Source: Ectocarpus siliculosus
Lineage: Eukaryota; Sar; Phaeophyceae; Ectocarpales; Ectocarpaceae
Length of the DNA stretch: 64,000 bases
Direction: 5' to 3'
Assembly: GCA_000310025.1 (NCBI GenBank)
Contig: FN649733.1
Span: forward strand, 2,652,980 to 2,716,979
Of this stretch, positions 55,001 through 64,000 are shown piece after piece; position 1 is the stretch's first letter, and each line of letters opens with the position of its first letter. The notes beneath the pieces are model-generated. The model had not been told where the DNA came from. It searched no databases and saw nothing but the letters and a program-made list of their open reading frames with translations. A program made the translations under genes and the position numbers.

Positions 55001-56238
55001 GTCTTGAAGGACAGAAGCACGCGCCAACGTCTAAAGCCAAGCTTCATCTTTTGGTTTCTTGCTATCCACAAGACTCACTCTCCCATCGTTCTGTAACCAC
55101 AGAAGTGACAAAAATCGTGCAAGTAACGGGTTGAATGTAGCACGGGTTGTCACTGCCGCCATCACCACGACAACATCACCCATACCATACCATACCATAC
55201 CATTTGCACCAGTCAACAAGAGCAATAGCGGCAGTAGCAGCAGACAGACAGCGACAACAGCACCACCATCACGCATCACCCTCTCCTAGAGATTATACCG
55301 CAAAATACTCCCCGTACAGTAGTGAGGAACACAGGATGAGAGACGAGGCAGACAGGCGGACCCAGGTCTGCACTCTATTTTTTTTTTGGTGTTTTTCTAT
55401 CAGTATCACTATAAATCAGCGCTCACAGACAGGTGTGCACTCAAAAACCTTGATTTTTGTGCATCACTTTAAAAACCAACGCTCACAGCATGAAAAACGT
55501 TACACAAAAGAGAAGAGACGAAGTATGATACACCACCAAACCAGACCAGACCAGACGAAGGACACACGTACCTGCGGGTGCAGGCGTTGGTTCACGAGCT
55601 TCTCCGCCTCCCTGAGCAGCTCCCCGCAAAGGACGGTGACGCTCGTCGTGCCATCGCCAACCTCGTCGTCCTGCCAGAACAAGCAGAAAAAAGAAAAACA
55701 CCGTGAGCGCGCAGAACGTTTTCGGTCGCTCACGTGTAAGCTTACACCACAACGAGAACGAGAGAACGCGACAGAACAAAATAGGTGCTCTATAAGACCA
55801 TCTTTACAGAAACCCTGAAAATGAAAAAATAGATGACGTTACAAGTTTCATGGTGTGTGTGCACATCATGTCGATGTGTGTTCTTCTTCCAAGTCTGATG
55901 GTAAAACATGATAAAAAATAGAAAACGAAGGGGGCTTCGGTTCCCCCCCCGCGTTTTTTTTTGTGTGTGCTCGCCTGCGTTTTTGCGATGTTCACCAACA
56001 CCTTCGCCGCGGCGTTGTCGACGTGAATCGCCCGGAGAATCGTTGCTCCGTCGTTGGTGACGCTGATGCCCCCGTCCCGGCTGCCCATAGACTGCAAAAT
56101 CTTATCCATACCTGTGTGAGAGAGAGAGAAGGAGAACGAGGGCGGGGGGGAGAGAGAGAAGGAGAGAGAGAGACGGGGGGGGAGAAGGAGCGAGAGAGAC
56201 AAGAGAGAGGGTGAGACGAGAGACAGGGAGACAGAGAC

Positions 56239-56286
<48 letters not shown>

Positions 56287-57864
56287 GGAGAGAGGGAGAG
56301 AGAGAGAGATTAAAATTTTAGCTAGCCGTGTTGCTCGTGCCAGCCATGCGATGGGTGATGACACACCCTTGTCGCGACGGGCTGCCGTTGAACACACACG
56401 TACGGGGGCCGGGATAGGGGAATACACACTTTTTTGTTGTGTTCCCTGGGGTGTGTGCATCGGTCTCAAAGGGCACCTAGTCCATTGACCACGATACTTC
56501 CTTGCTATTCCGCACGTCTCGAACGGGGGAAAGCTGGTAAAAGTGGTTTTACCGAGGATCGCGCAAACGGAGGGGCTTGCGGGGCGGGCAGGAAGGAGCA
56601 GGGAAGAAGGAGCTTCCACTGCTGCTGAGATGGTGGCGTTTAACGCATCTCTGGGTGGTACACACCTTTACGCCACAGGTACCATGAACCGTTTTCCAGT
56701 CGACAACACTACATGAAAACTATATAGACAAAGGTAGGGTGCACCGTGGATTTTTCCGAACCAGCGGCAACGTGATGGCCCATGACGCGGCTGCAGATGG
56801 ACTTTTCACGAGAAGGAGTACTGAAATTCTGGTAAAATAGGTATCTAACACAGGTGGAGGGACGCCTAGCTCTGGCAAGTGTACCAAGATTGACGGTGTA
56901 CGAAAGTTTGTCAGTAGGTGACAGTTTGTCGTGGTTGAGAAACGATATTGATGGAGTGAGATACGGAAAACCGCGGAGTAGAAACCATGACCTCGGATCG
57001 GATCACAGTTCTTGTGGCAAAACGGCGAAAGCATACAATAGGGTATCGCGGGTGCAGAAAAGTTGCGCGCGACGGCTGTTGCTATCTGCTGTCACCTTTA
57101 GGCCCGAGGGTGGTCTTGACAAGGTCTGCAATGGCGATGGCGCCCACGAAGGAGCTCAGGCGAGCGTTGTCGCCCTTGTCCACCTGGGCGTTGTCGTTGA
57201 GCACGGCCTATAGCGGAGAAACACACATATACAGAAGGGCGAGAAAGAGAGACAAAGGAATATATTGATCAAGTATTGTGGAATAATACCTGTGCGCCTG
57301 ATTTCGCAGGCGTGAGTAACGCACTGACAAAATCGTTTGTGCTACTACGCTCACTGCTTGTTGAGAAGATAGAATCCCCAGCTCCAGCTGCAGCTCGATT
57401 GCAAAGTTGCGAACAGCACTACCGGAGTAAGACTACACAGGGAAGAGAAATTCAAAGTTCGTTCAGCTTTCAAATTGCCGGTCCACTGAGAGGCTGTGTA
57501 GACAATGCCAGAATCAACCGGCATTTCACACGGCAGCAGCAGCACACGCAAAACAGCAAGGCCTTTCGCCTCTCTGAACAGCAGTTGTGGCATCAAGTCT
57601 CTAGTTAGGATCAATCCTTAACACGCACCGCCCGGCAATGGCTACACAACGCGGCGACGAAGCCGCCGACAGCAGTCGGAGGGCAGCGTGTTCTGTCAGA
57701 AAGTCAGCAGATAGCATTGACGCCGGAACCCCGATGACTTCACACCAGAGCCAACGAGACACCCTCCACTGAGTGGTGGTGAGGGCCGACGTGTGTCAGG
57801 CGCTGAGATCCTACTGCTCTAGATAATTGTGCTACAAACGGCTTGTTGTTCGCTGCTGCCGGGG

Positions 57865-57915
<51 letters not shown>

Positions 57916-58023
57916 GTCGTGATCCGTTCAAAAGATTTTTACGGCTGCCGCGAGCATCACACGCCTCGATGCCGACAGGATTGACGGCGACGGGAACACG
58001 ACCAGACTCACCTCAGTCGCCAT
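46027..58023 (-). CDS. CCT2: T-complex protein 1 subunit beta (CCT2), complete
   Basis: Subunit of the ring-shaped cytosolic chaperonin TRiC/CCT that folds actin and tubulin using ATP. Exons on minus: 58012-58023, 57096-57207, 55975-56111, 55572-55670, 54601-54719, 54119-54277, 53593-53731, 52765-52881, 51863-52009, 51124-51206, 49700-49835, 46992-47141, 46506-46589, 46027-46116; all phases agree and give 527 aa (human about 535). Seen: MATEAVLNDN start, [38 protein letters not shown], nucleotide motif [10 protein letters not shown], beta-specific [27 protein letters not shown] and the end [13 protein letters not shown]. The first coding exon is only 12 nt. Introns 3 and 7 have GC donors (55974, 53592). 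Introns hold MITEs, two fold-back repeats, a duplicated exon piece and microsatellites. Residue match to the beta subunit is close throughout. Confidence 0.96.
47834..48052. mobile_element. MITE family M, copy in CCT2 intron 11
   Basis: About 219 bp, left end TACCGTAGGTGACACAAGAT and right end complementary with some decay (TTACGTCACCCACGGTTA). The arms run in to GGACCGATTTCCAA and its partner. Same length as the copy at 31606 but older, with more arm mismatches. Confidence 0.8.
48505..48875. repeat. Fold-back (long inverted repeat) in CCT2 intron 11
   Basis: Left arm 48505-48636 and right arm 48751-48875 are inverted complements. The best part (CACTGATTCTCGGAAGCTCT and the next 30 bases) is nearly perfect; outer parts are diverged. 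The loop is about 115 bases. A third, partial copy of the right arm occurs at about 48985-49045. Confidence 0.75.
50005..50090 (-). pseudogene. Duplicated fragment of CCT2 exon 11 with its acceptor, in intron 10
   Basis: On minus, GCTGCAG then CACGCACGTTTTGGACGAGG and about 30 more bases repeat the start of the real exon 11 (49835 downwards), including the splice acceptor. The downstream flank GAACAAACAC/GAACAAACAT is shared too. It could code [15 protein letters not shown] and then meets GTACAA. The full exon is intact below it, so this is a partial duplication, potentially a decoy exon. Confidence 0.75.
50379..50612. repeat. Inverted repeat in CCT2 intron 10
   Basis: GTACACGTCTTGAGAACGGC and about 40 further bases at 50382-50440 are complementary to 50548-50610 in reverse, with only a few mismatches. 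The loop of roughly 110 bases contains another small palindrome (CTTCGCGCTTCCGAAGAGCG). Confidence 0.8.
51507..51729. mobile_element. MITE family M, copy in CCT2 intron 9
   Basis: About 220 bp. Left arm GGTAGGTGAAACAAGATATC onward to CATTTTCAAAGCTCGATT; right arm ATCGGGCTTTGAAAATCGG to CTTGTGTCACCTGCGG. Ends partly decayed. It lies just before another member of the family. Confidence 0.78.
51800..51849. mobile_element. MITE family M, right-end fragment beside the CCT2 exon 9 donor
   Basis: ATCGAGCTTGAGAATCGG, a G-run, then TATCTTGTGTCACACACGG and TA. The outer end (51849) is about 13 bases from the end of exon 9 (51863 on the minus strand), so only GTGCGTGCGGGGC of the original intron start separates them. 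Confidence 0.72.
52244..52297 (+). repeat. GAAA and CA microsatellites in CCT2 intron 8
   Basis: (GAAA)5 at about 52244-52264 and (AC)9 at about 52279-52297 in quick succession. Simple repeats only. Confidence 0.85.
56112..56312 (+). repeat. GA-rich microsatellite forming the 3' end of CCT2 intron 2
   Basis: About 200 bases of almost only G and A on plus (GAGAGA, GAAGGAG, GGGGGG units). As transcribed on minus it is a CT-only tract ending in CTCACACAG, the splice acceptor of exon 3 at 56111. It is thus an unusually long polypyrimidine tract. Confidence 0.85.
57865..57915 (+). repeat. (CTG)17 trinucleotide repeat in CCT2 intron 1
   Basis: An uninterrupted run of about 51 bases of CTG/TGC units, roughly 100 bases downstream (in gene sense) of the first coding exon. 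In the CCT2 transcript it reads CAG. Confidence 0.92.
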
Positions 58024-58229
58024 GATTGCGCAAGATTCTTGGCTTTGCAGCGAGGATGTGCTGTGTGTGTAGCCTAGAGAGCGGTGGGTTGGCGGGTGGT
58101 GGACGCCGAGGGGGCACGCAAAGAGCGCAGCATCGAAAAACATCATCCCCACCATATCAGAAGCTCCCAGCAAGGTGCCCCCCGCCCGAAGAGATTTGCT
58201 GCTATGTAGGCCTCTACTACACAACCCCC

Positions 58230-58251
58230 CCCTAAACCCTAACCCTAACCC
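58230..58251 (+). promoter_or_regulatory. Telo-box-like motif (AAACCCTAA) upstream of CCT2
   Basis: CCCTAAACCCTAACCCTAAC contains the exact AAACCCTAA telo-box plus two more CCCTAA units, about 210 bases upstream of the CCT2 start codon. In plants telo-boxes are common in promoters of translation and growth genes. It could instead be a tiny interstitial telomere scar. Confidence 0.5.
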
Positions 58252-60670
58252 ACACCCACGGGCCAAGCTAGGTTGTTGTGCAGTGCGTAGGCCTAGGTCG
58301 CTGTACCGAACTGTTGGAGCGCGCTTCGCGCTCGCCAGCTCTGGCGTATACATGCATATACGCCTCGTGCCGAAGAGAGGGATCTTGGATCTTTGGATCT
58401 TATAGGATGCAAATCTCTTGTACATCACATGCATTAGTCTTGTGTACATAGTCCAGCTCTCTTGCTTAATCTTGAACCATGCGTGCGCCAACACAGAGCC
58501 ATACCTCCTCCTCTTTGCACCATCCCGATTCGAACACGCCCACACCTACCTCATATTTGGGATTTCTGATGTATGCGTGCCGTTTGTTTCGTCCTTCCTG
58601 CATCCTGCATGTCACGACAAAAAGACCTATGATCATGAGTACACGCGCTCCCCCGCCCCCCCCCATCCGCGCCCAAGCGTGATTATGCACATTGCAAGCC
58701 CGGGACTCCCCGAAGCGGCCCTCCGCCACCTCTTCTTCCAAGCGGCCAGAACAGGAGCGCCACGGCCATCCTCCTTGCCGGCTGCTCGGGCGGGAGGAGA
58801 CGCCGGCGTGGTGTTGTTTTCGCCTCTTGTCTACGGTACAGTCTATACAGTAGCTGTAGATGGTCAGCATCCGGCTACTTCACCCTGCTCTACCACCCCC
58901 GTACAGATATGCTCGGGGCCGCGGCCTGTAGGAGGTAGGGGAAGGGGGGGGTGGACAGCAACACCCCAACACAAATTAATAATGCTGCTGCACGTCAACG
59001 ATGAATGAAGATCTGAAACGGTTACGTTTTGGTCGCTGTGGAAATGGATGAAACACTTACAATAGAGTAGTTCTAAAGAGCATCTCAGCAGTAGATCGAA
59101 AACGCGACCGCCTTTCACATTACTGTTGTAATGCACAATGAGATGGACGGCGAACACAACAAGAGCGGGAACCGAGGGGTACGACATTATACGCACGTGT
59201 CCGTGCTCTTGATCAACGATAGCAGGGTGCGGTGGTGAGATGATGCACGCGATGAAAAAAAAACGTCGATGGACAGCGCCTACAAGAAAAGAGAGCAGCT
59301 GCCATCCGGAGTGCAATTGATCGAGTTATTATAGGCAGATATCGAGAGTTCACATTTTCCCCATACGACAAGACGTGAAGACTAGTCGGGGTATGTCCGA
59401 GACTTCGACCATTTAAGTAAATAAAGAAAACACTTAGTAGTACATTGGGCTGCGCTTGAATACCCGCCCGTCGTGTGGGAGCTAAAACCATCCACCACAA
59501 AAAAAAAAAATGTACAGACCTTAAACAGAGCCTCGTGAGCACAAGACGAGGAGCCCCTGAGTAGTAGCTCACACGCACCCTAAAAACCCTTCCTCCCGCT
59601 TACGACGGGGACTGGAACCGCCATGCTGGAGAGAGGCGGCCCAGTCAGCTCGCGTGAACGGCCTTCACAGACAAGAACATCATTGCAATCTGCATTGTAC
59701 CCGCCCTTTCCTCGCAACAACACCCTCCTGAAGTCGAAACCGAACAAAAAACAAGACAAAAAAAACAGCCGTCTTCCTCCCCCACCGCTCTTTCACCCCC
59801 AAGTCAAGTCCACTCTCTGCTGCTGGTCTTTTGCAAAGAAAGAAAATCCAACAGCACGTGATCGGAAAAACAAAATGTACTAGTAAAAAAATTGGATGTA
59901 GAAGACGTTCATGCGTGCCTTCACTCCACGATCATCCTTCTCCCACCACCAAAATGAGCGTGAAAACACCGAAGACTATGACGTGTGTACCTAAGACAAC
60001 GAGCAAAATGTTCAGGGTGCAGATCCCCTCTGTTTCTTCGGTCTCTGGGGCTTGGCCGTCTCCCGCGGGCGGAAGGACGTGTGCCTCGCACACCTGAGTC
60101 TGATTGTTCATGTTTACAGTGGGCAGTGGATAGGGTGTGGGGTCAAGGTAGTTGTTCGCCGTGGAGTGGAAGGGGTGCGGATAGGTAGACATGGATAGAC
60201 CTACGAGTGAGGGACAGGATGGCGGCGGGACGTGGCAATAGTGATTGTGGGGGTGGGGGGCGGAGGGAGTCAATCTTTCTAGGGCAAGAAGGGCGCGGGA
60301 TGGACTTGTCTCTCTCGGTTTGGTTTTTACTTAGGTCCATTTACTCAAAGGAGCCCCTCGAAACAGAGCAGTTGCATTTCCACTCGAGATGCCTCACAAA
60401 CAGTCGAGATTGTTGCAAAACAGTTGTTTCCAACACAGTTTTGGCCGCAGTGCATGGTCGTGCTAGACAAACGCCAAACAGGAAACAACAGCACGAGCCC
60501 ACAAGTTTTGCATCCATCCGATCCGTGTATTCGTATGCGTATACTGAAATCACGAGTCTTTCGGTGCGGTCGTCACTCCAATGGCACACACCAGCCAGCC
60601 ATCGAGCCCCCTCTACCCGACCCGACCCGACCCAACTCTCGGTTTCAACGACTGATCTCCGTGATTGTGC
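58252..60670. other. Region with no confident gene
   Basis: About 2.4 kb upstream of CCT2. One possible minus-strand exon at about 59997-60097 (VCEAHVLPPAGDGQAPETEE) has an AG before and a GT after, but no partners were found. Several A/C-rich and C-rich tracts occur. Nothing else is supported. Confidence 0.35.
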
Positions 60671-60970
60671 GTCTGTCTGTCCACGTGTGTGTGGACGTGT
60701 TTGCGTGCCCCCCATCCATCTTCTTGTGCGGGTCAGGCTGAAGCACAGCGCGGAGTTCAAATGAACGCCGCACGCGATGAGATGCTGCACAAGGAGGCTG
60801 ACGCCAAGAGAAGACCGTAGCGGATACGGTCTTCTCTTGGCGTCAGTCTCCTTGTTCAGCAATATATCGTCGCCTGCGTTGGTTTAAACTCCGCGCTGTG
60901 CTTCAGCCTGACCCATAAGGGAAGATGGATGGGGGGCACGCAAACACGTCGACACACACGTGGACAGGAA
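60671..60970. repeat. Near-perfect 300-bp palindrome (fold-back element)
   Basis: Left arm 60671-60812 and right arm 60820-60970 are inverted complements around a 7-base centre. The innermost 27 pairs (CTGACGCCAAGAGAAGACCG and neighbours) have one mismatch. Outer blocks such as GTTTGCGTGCCCCCCATCCA and AGGCTGAAGCACAGCGCGGA also pair; a middle block near 60763-60780 against 60860-60885 is diverged. It contains no ORF of note. Confidence 0.85.
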
Positions 60971-61321
60971 AGCAGAAGGGAGAGAGAACGCATTACAGTG
61001 CGGAAAATCTTGGGGGCCTGATGCTTGAGTGGTTAGTTGTCGCGAAACTCCGCAACATCTCCACGAAATATTAGGTGGAGAAAATGCCCATTGCTTTCTC
61101 TCAGGTCCGGCCGGTGGAAACAAACGCGTCCATCCAGATGTTTCAAAGGACCGGTACTTGAAAATACCATATGCGGGCGCTTGACCAAGCGAGTCATGCA
61201 CTTCAATACAAAGTGAATACAATCACCAGATGAGAACTTCGTGCTGCCATGCCGTGTTGATACCTTCTCACAGCACACCCACGATCGGACCCAACTCCCG
61301 CCCCACTGCAGAAGTACCCAC

Positions 61322-61780
61322 CTCCGCCTCCAGCTCACGAACTTGTTCTCGGAGCCGCTTCACCTCCTGTCCCAGCTCATCGGTCAGCGTGTCCTTGTCG
61401 GCGACGACGCTTGCTTCTGCCGTAATTCCCGACGGTTGTTGCTCGGGTGTCTCCTGGAAACCAGGGGCATGGCGAGCTCCGGTGGGCGAACGAAGGTCGG
61501 ATTCCTCTGCCACCCCCAGCGTTCGGCCAGCGGTGGTTTCGGTCAGAGACACAACGGGATGGTCGGGCTGGAGCTGCTGCTGCTCCTGCTGCTGCTGCTG
61601 CTGCTGCTCTTGGAGCTGTCCCTGGAGCTGCTGCACGGTCCTCTCGGCCCGCTCAGCTCGCTCGAGAGCCGCCGCCGCCTCGCCTTCCTTCACGTCGACC
61701 GTTGAGAGCTCCGCTTCAAGCGAGGCAACGGTCGAGGGCAACGCCGTTACCTCTAGCTTGGTAGACTTTACCTCGCCTTC
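61322..61780 (-). CDS. Exon of an unrecognised coiled-coil protein
   Basis: Open frame on minus with strong heptad character: VASLEAELSTVDVKEGEAAA, ERAERTVQQLQGQLQEQ, a glutamine-rich run, then LGQEVKRLREQVRELEAE and a GTGGGT donor at 61321. Charged, Leu-spaced sequence points to a coiled coil. The start is unclear: just upstream AAAEKVEMIRELKAR is coding-like in a different frame, with no room for a normal intron, so either a short frameshift or a separate exon is involved. No family could be named. Confidence 0.5.
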
Positions 61781-63042
61781 AGCTCTCGAATCATTTCGAC
61801 CTTTTCAGCCGCAGCCTTGCCCTACCCAAGAAGAGGAGTGCGTCCGCCATTCATGCACCAAGCAAAGCACCGGCGCATCAAACGACGAAGAATGAATTGG
61901 AACGAGGTGGGTGTTTCCAAGTCAGTGGCAACAGGCGAGACGGAAAGAAGGCGAGAGAGTCTCGTTATGTGTGAATTGAGAGCATTTCAATTGTGGAGGC
62001 TTGAGAGACGCCCTCATCACGCTCTGCACGTTTTACAAGAATCATAGAGAACATTGGAGCACAACAAAGTGTGGTAGGTAAGGATGACACGTATGCTCGT
62101 GGACGTTCGCCAACCCGTCGCATGGGGTCCGTCACGAAGACAAAAAGAATGTGGGATCCACGGCCGGGTTTTCAGAGAGAGGTACACACAATGCCGGCGG
62201 CCACCCGGTATATTACGGTGACCAGTAATCCCCCGTGCATATCCAGATTTGCGTCTGTTGAGTTCTTCGTGTGAGGCACGTGGTGCACAGCCTTAGCATG
62301 CATGGTGCATGCAGGGGATTCAATGGTAAGGGGGAATACTCCCACACAACAACGCTACTAGTAGTGAAGCAAATATCGTGTCACCTCCAGCTTTGCAGCC
62401 ACGCGCGTACTCCAGGCTTGGAGTGTGGAAGGAGGCGTTTCCCTGCGGGCGACAAGTAACACGGATCGCGGCAGTATATGCGAAGAAAAACGTCCGACAA
62501 CAAGAAACAGCGCGTAAGTATGCAAGCAACCGCCAATTGACTGGCATGCTTACGATAATGCTGCCCTCCAAGCACGGCCAAACATGACAATGTACGGCGA
62601 AACATTACCCCTCGTGGGATCACGAATCAGGTGGTACATACGCTCCGTACGTGCGCGATAATTAGTATTAGAATAGCGTCACGTGAAATCTTCGGGTGTT
62701 TTCCAGGGGACGGGGGGCGGGGGCGGGACGGAATATCGTGAACGACCGCAGTATTGGTGGGTGCGAGACTGTCGTTCAATGTTGTGGTTCGGAGCCATAG
62801 CTACCCTTGAGCAGTGCTTAGTGAACGCTGGGCGGCTTCTTTCCTCCCTCTAACGTTTAGGCGAACAACAACCCCGCTGCACGACAGCACGTTGCAATAC
62901 CCTCTGCGAACCTACACACCAAGTTGTCGACGGGGACCATGAATTACATGAAGAGCGGGGTCGGGGCGATACCCACCCCCCCGTCGACCTAGCATGCACT
63001 GCGCCAAATACACCCACACAGGAGAATTTTTAAACTACGCAC

Positions 63043-63550
63043 CAGATAGCGTCGACACCCGTCTCCTTAGCGTCGTTGGCGGCGAGAGCAGCAGAGGCGC
63101 GGTCCACAAGTGTCCCAGAGACACCAATGTAGTTGGCTTTCTCGAGGACAAAGGTCGCGGTCGGGAAGTCGTGCTCTTGGTCGACCTTGTTGTCGACCTT
63201 CTCATACGCGAAGTCGATGAGCTTTTGGACTGTTGTCGGTCTGAGCAAGACCTTCAGGAGGTACTTGCAGTGGCTCTCATCCTAGTACAGCGCGATCGCA
63301 AAGCAAGGCATCGCGGCGGAGTGAATGTGGAAGGATTTGCACGGGGGGAGGGGGTGCGCGTGCGTAGAGGTACAGACGTTGTCGTTGCTCTTGCCATTGC
63401 TGTTGTCATGAACGATATTTTTTTTTAACACCATGGCTGCCTCTGTTTTCATTGGTCGGACCAGGTAGACGAACTCATCATACCAAGCGGGCCACATGCC
63501 GCCTCTGCTAGTTAGTTTTACGCATGATTCGCTAAAAGCAGAGCTATCAG
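63043..63550 (-). CDS. Exons of an unrecognised minus-strand gene, possibly the same coiled-coil gene
   Basis: Two coding-like segments on minus: about 63432-63497 (AWYDEFVYLVRPMKTEAAM, then GTGTTA) and 63043-63221 (LIDFAYEKVDNKVDQEHDFP ... SGTLVDRASAALAANDAKE, then GTGCGT). They join in frame if the second begins at 63221 after CCAAAAG. Codon usage and acidic/Ala-rich composition resemble the exon at 61.3 kb, so they may be one gene, but intermediate exons are not identified. Family not recognised. Confidence 0.45.
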
Positions 63551-64000
63551 GCGGTATACTGGATACGAACAGGGGAGACGTCAGTCACTCGGACAAACTT
63601 CCGTAGTGCATGGTAAATCGAACCTAAACTCAAGCCGACCGACAACAGACTACGTGCGCAATTGCCGCACGAAATAGGAACATCGATCGACGTGGTGGAA
63701 ACACGACGAATAAATGGCGAAGACACGAGCCGTCTTCAATTCTGCCACGATTTGCTCTTAACCCCGCGATCTCTCGCTGTTGGGGAAGGATCCAGTGGTA
63801 CTGTTTTGTGTTCGAGCTTGCTGATGTGGCCTTAAACCACAGGTCGTCGTAAAATCGCAGACGCCAAGCCTGTGGCGAAACCGACTCGTGAGTGATGCCG
63901 GTGCTATACATGGATTTACTTGCCGCCTCTAGGCAAGCTACACGCCAGCGAGAGAGTTAAGGGGGGACTACGTACCCCAATGTGCATTGAGAGAGTCGAC
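63551..64000. other. Window end, nothing assigned
   Basis: A minus-strand open frame (63630-63911, about 93 codons) has no recognisable domain and lacks convincing splice signals. No RNA gene or repeat was recognised. Confidence 0.35.

Noticed and set aside
58230-58251. True telomere or chromosome end
   Set aside because: Only about three units, flanked by ordinary sequence on both sides.

Overview
The window is nuclear DNA of a eukaryote with intron-rich, loosely packed genes. The best guess is a brown alga (stramenopile) of the Ectocarpus type. The evidence is short exons (12-730 nt) separated by introns of a few hundred bases, a GC-rich genome with Gly/Ser-rich protein tails, a flagellar kinesin-2, and a carotenoid oxygenase whose N-terminus is a signal peptide ending in a TSAFA motif, as in stramenopile plastid precursors. 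No bacterial-type gene organisation is present. The species call is inference; the gene models rest on reading frames and on splice phases that agree across introns.

Layout. 1-4.6 kb: 3' truncated (by the window edge) kinesin-8 motor gene, minus strand. 4.6-6.1 kb: shared upstream region with a divergent plus-strand kinesin-2 gene (6103-16345, 20 exons, about 1269 aa). 17.2-32.9 kb: a minus-strand carotenoid cleavage oxygenase gene (9 exons, about 561 aa). Its first intron is 11.7 kb long and holds two nearly identical Ty3/gypsy chromovirus-like copies, a tRNA-derived SINE, a MITE and other repeats. 32.9-36.3 kb: intergenic and repeat-rich (second SINE copy, MITE fragment, a 1.05-kb TIR element). 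36.3-40.9 kb, perhaps to 43.2 kb: minus-strand EF-hand protein of unknown function. 43.3-46.0 kb: no confident gene. 46.0-58.0 kb: complete CCT2 (TCP-1 beta) chaperonin gene, minus strand, 14 exons, 527 aa, its introns carrying MITEs, fold-back repeats and microsatellites. 58.0-64.0 kb: a telo-box-like motif upstream of CCT2, a long near-perfect palindrome, and scattered minus-strand exons of an unrecognised coiled-coil gene.

Themes. Three genes fit microtubule biology (kinesin-8, kinesin-2, and CCT, which folds tubulin and actin), but the linkage may be coincidence. The most notable signals are: a high share of GC-AG introns (six of about 51 resolved); a 3' array of stem-loops in the retrotransposon in which one unit has compensatory base changes; a canonical -1 frameshift heptamer lying between the integrase core and the GPY/F plus chromodomain-like part in both copies; a recent pair of insertions within one intron; and several long inverted repeats and TA-ended MITEs in introns, one of them about a dozen bases from a splice donor.
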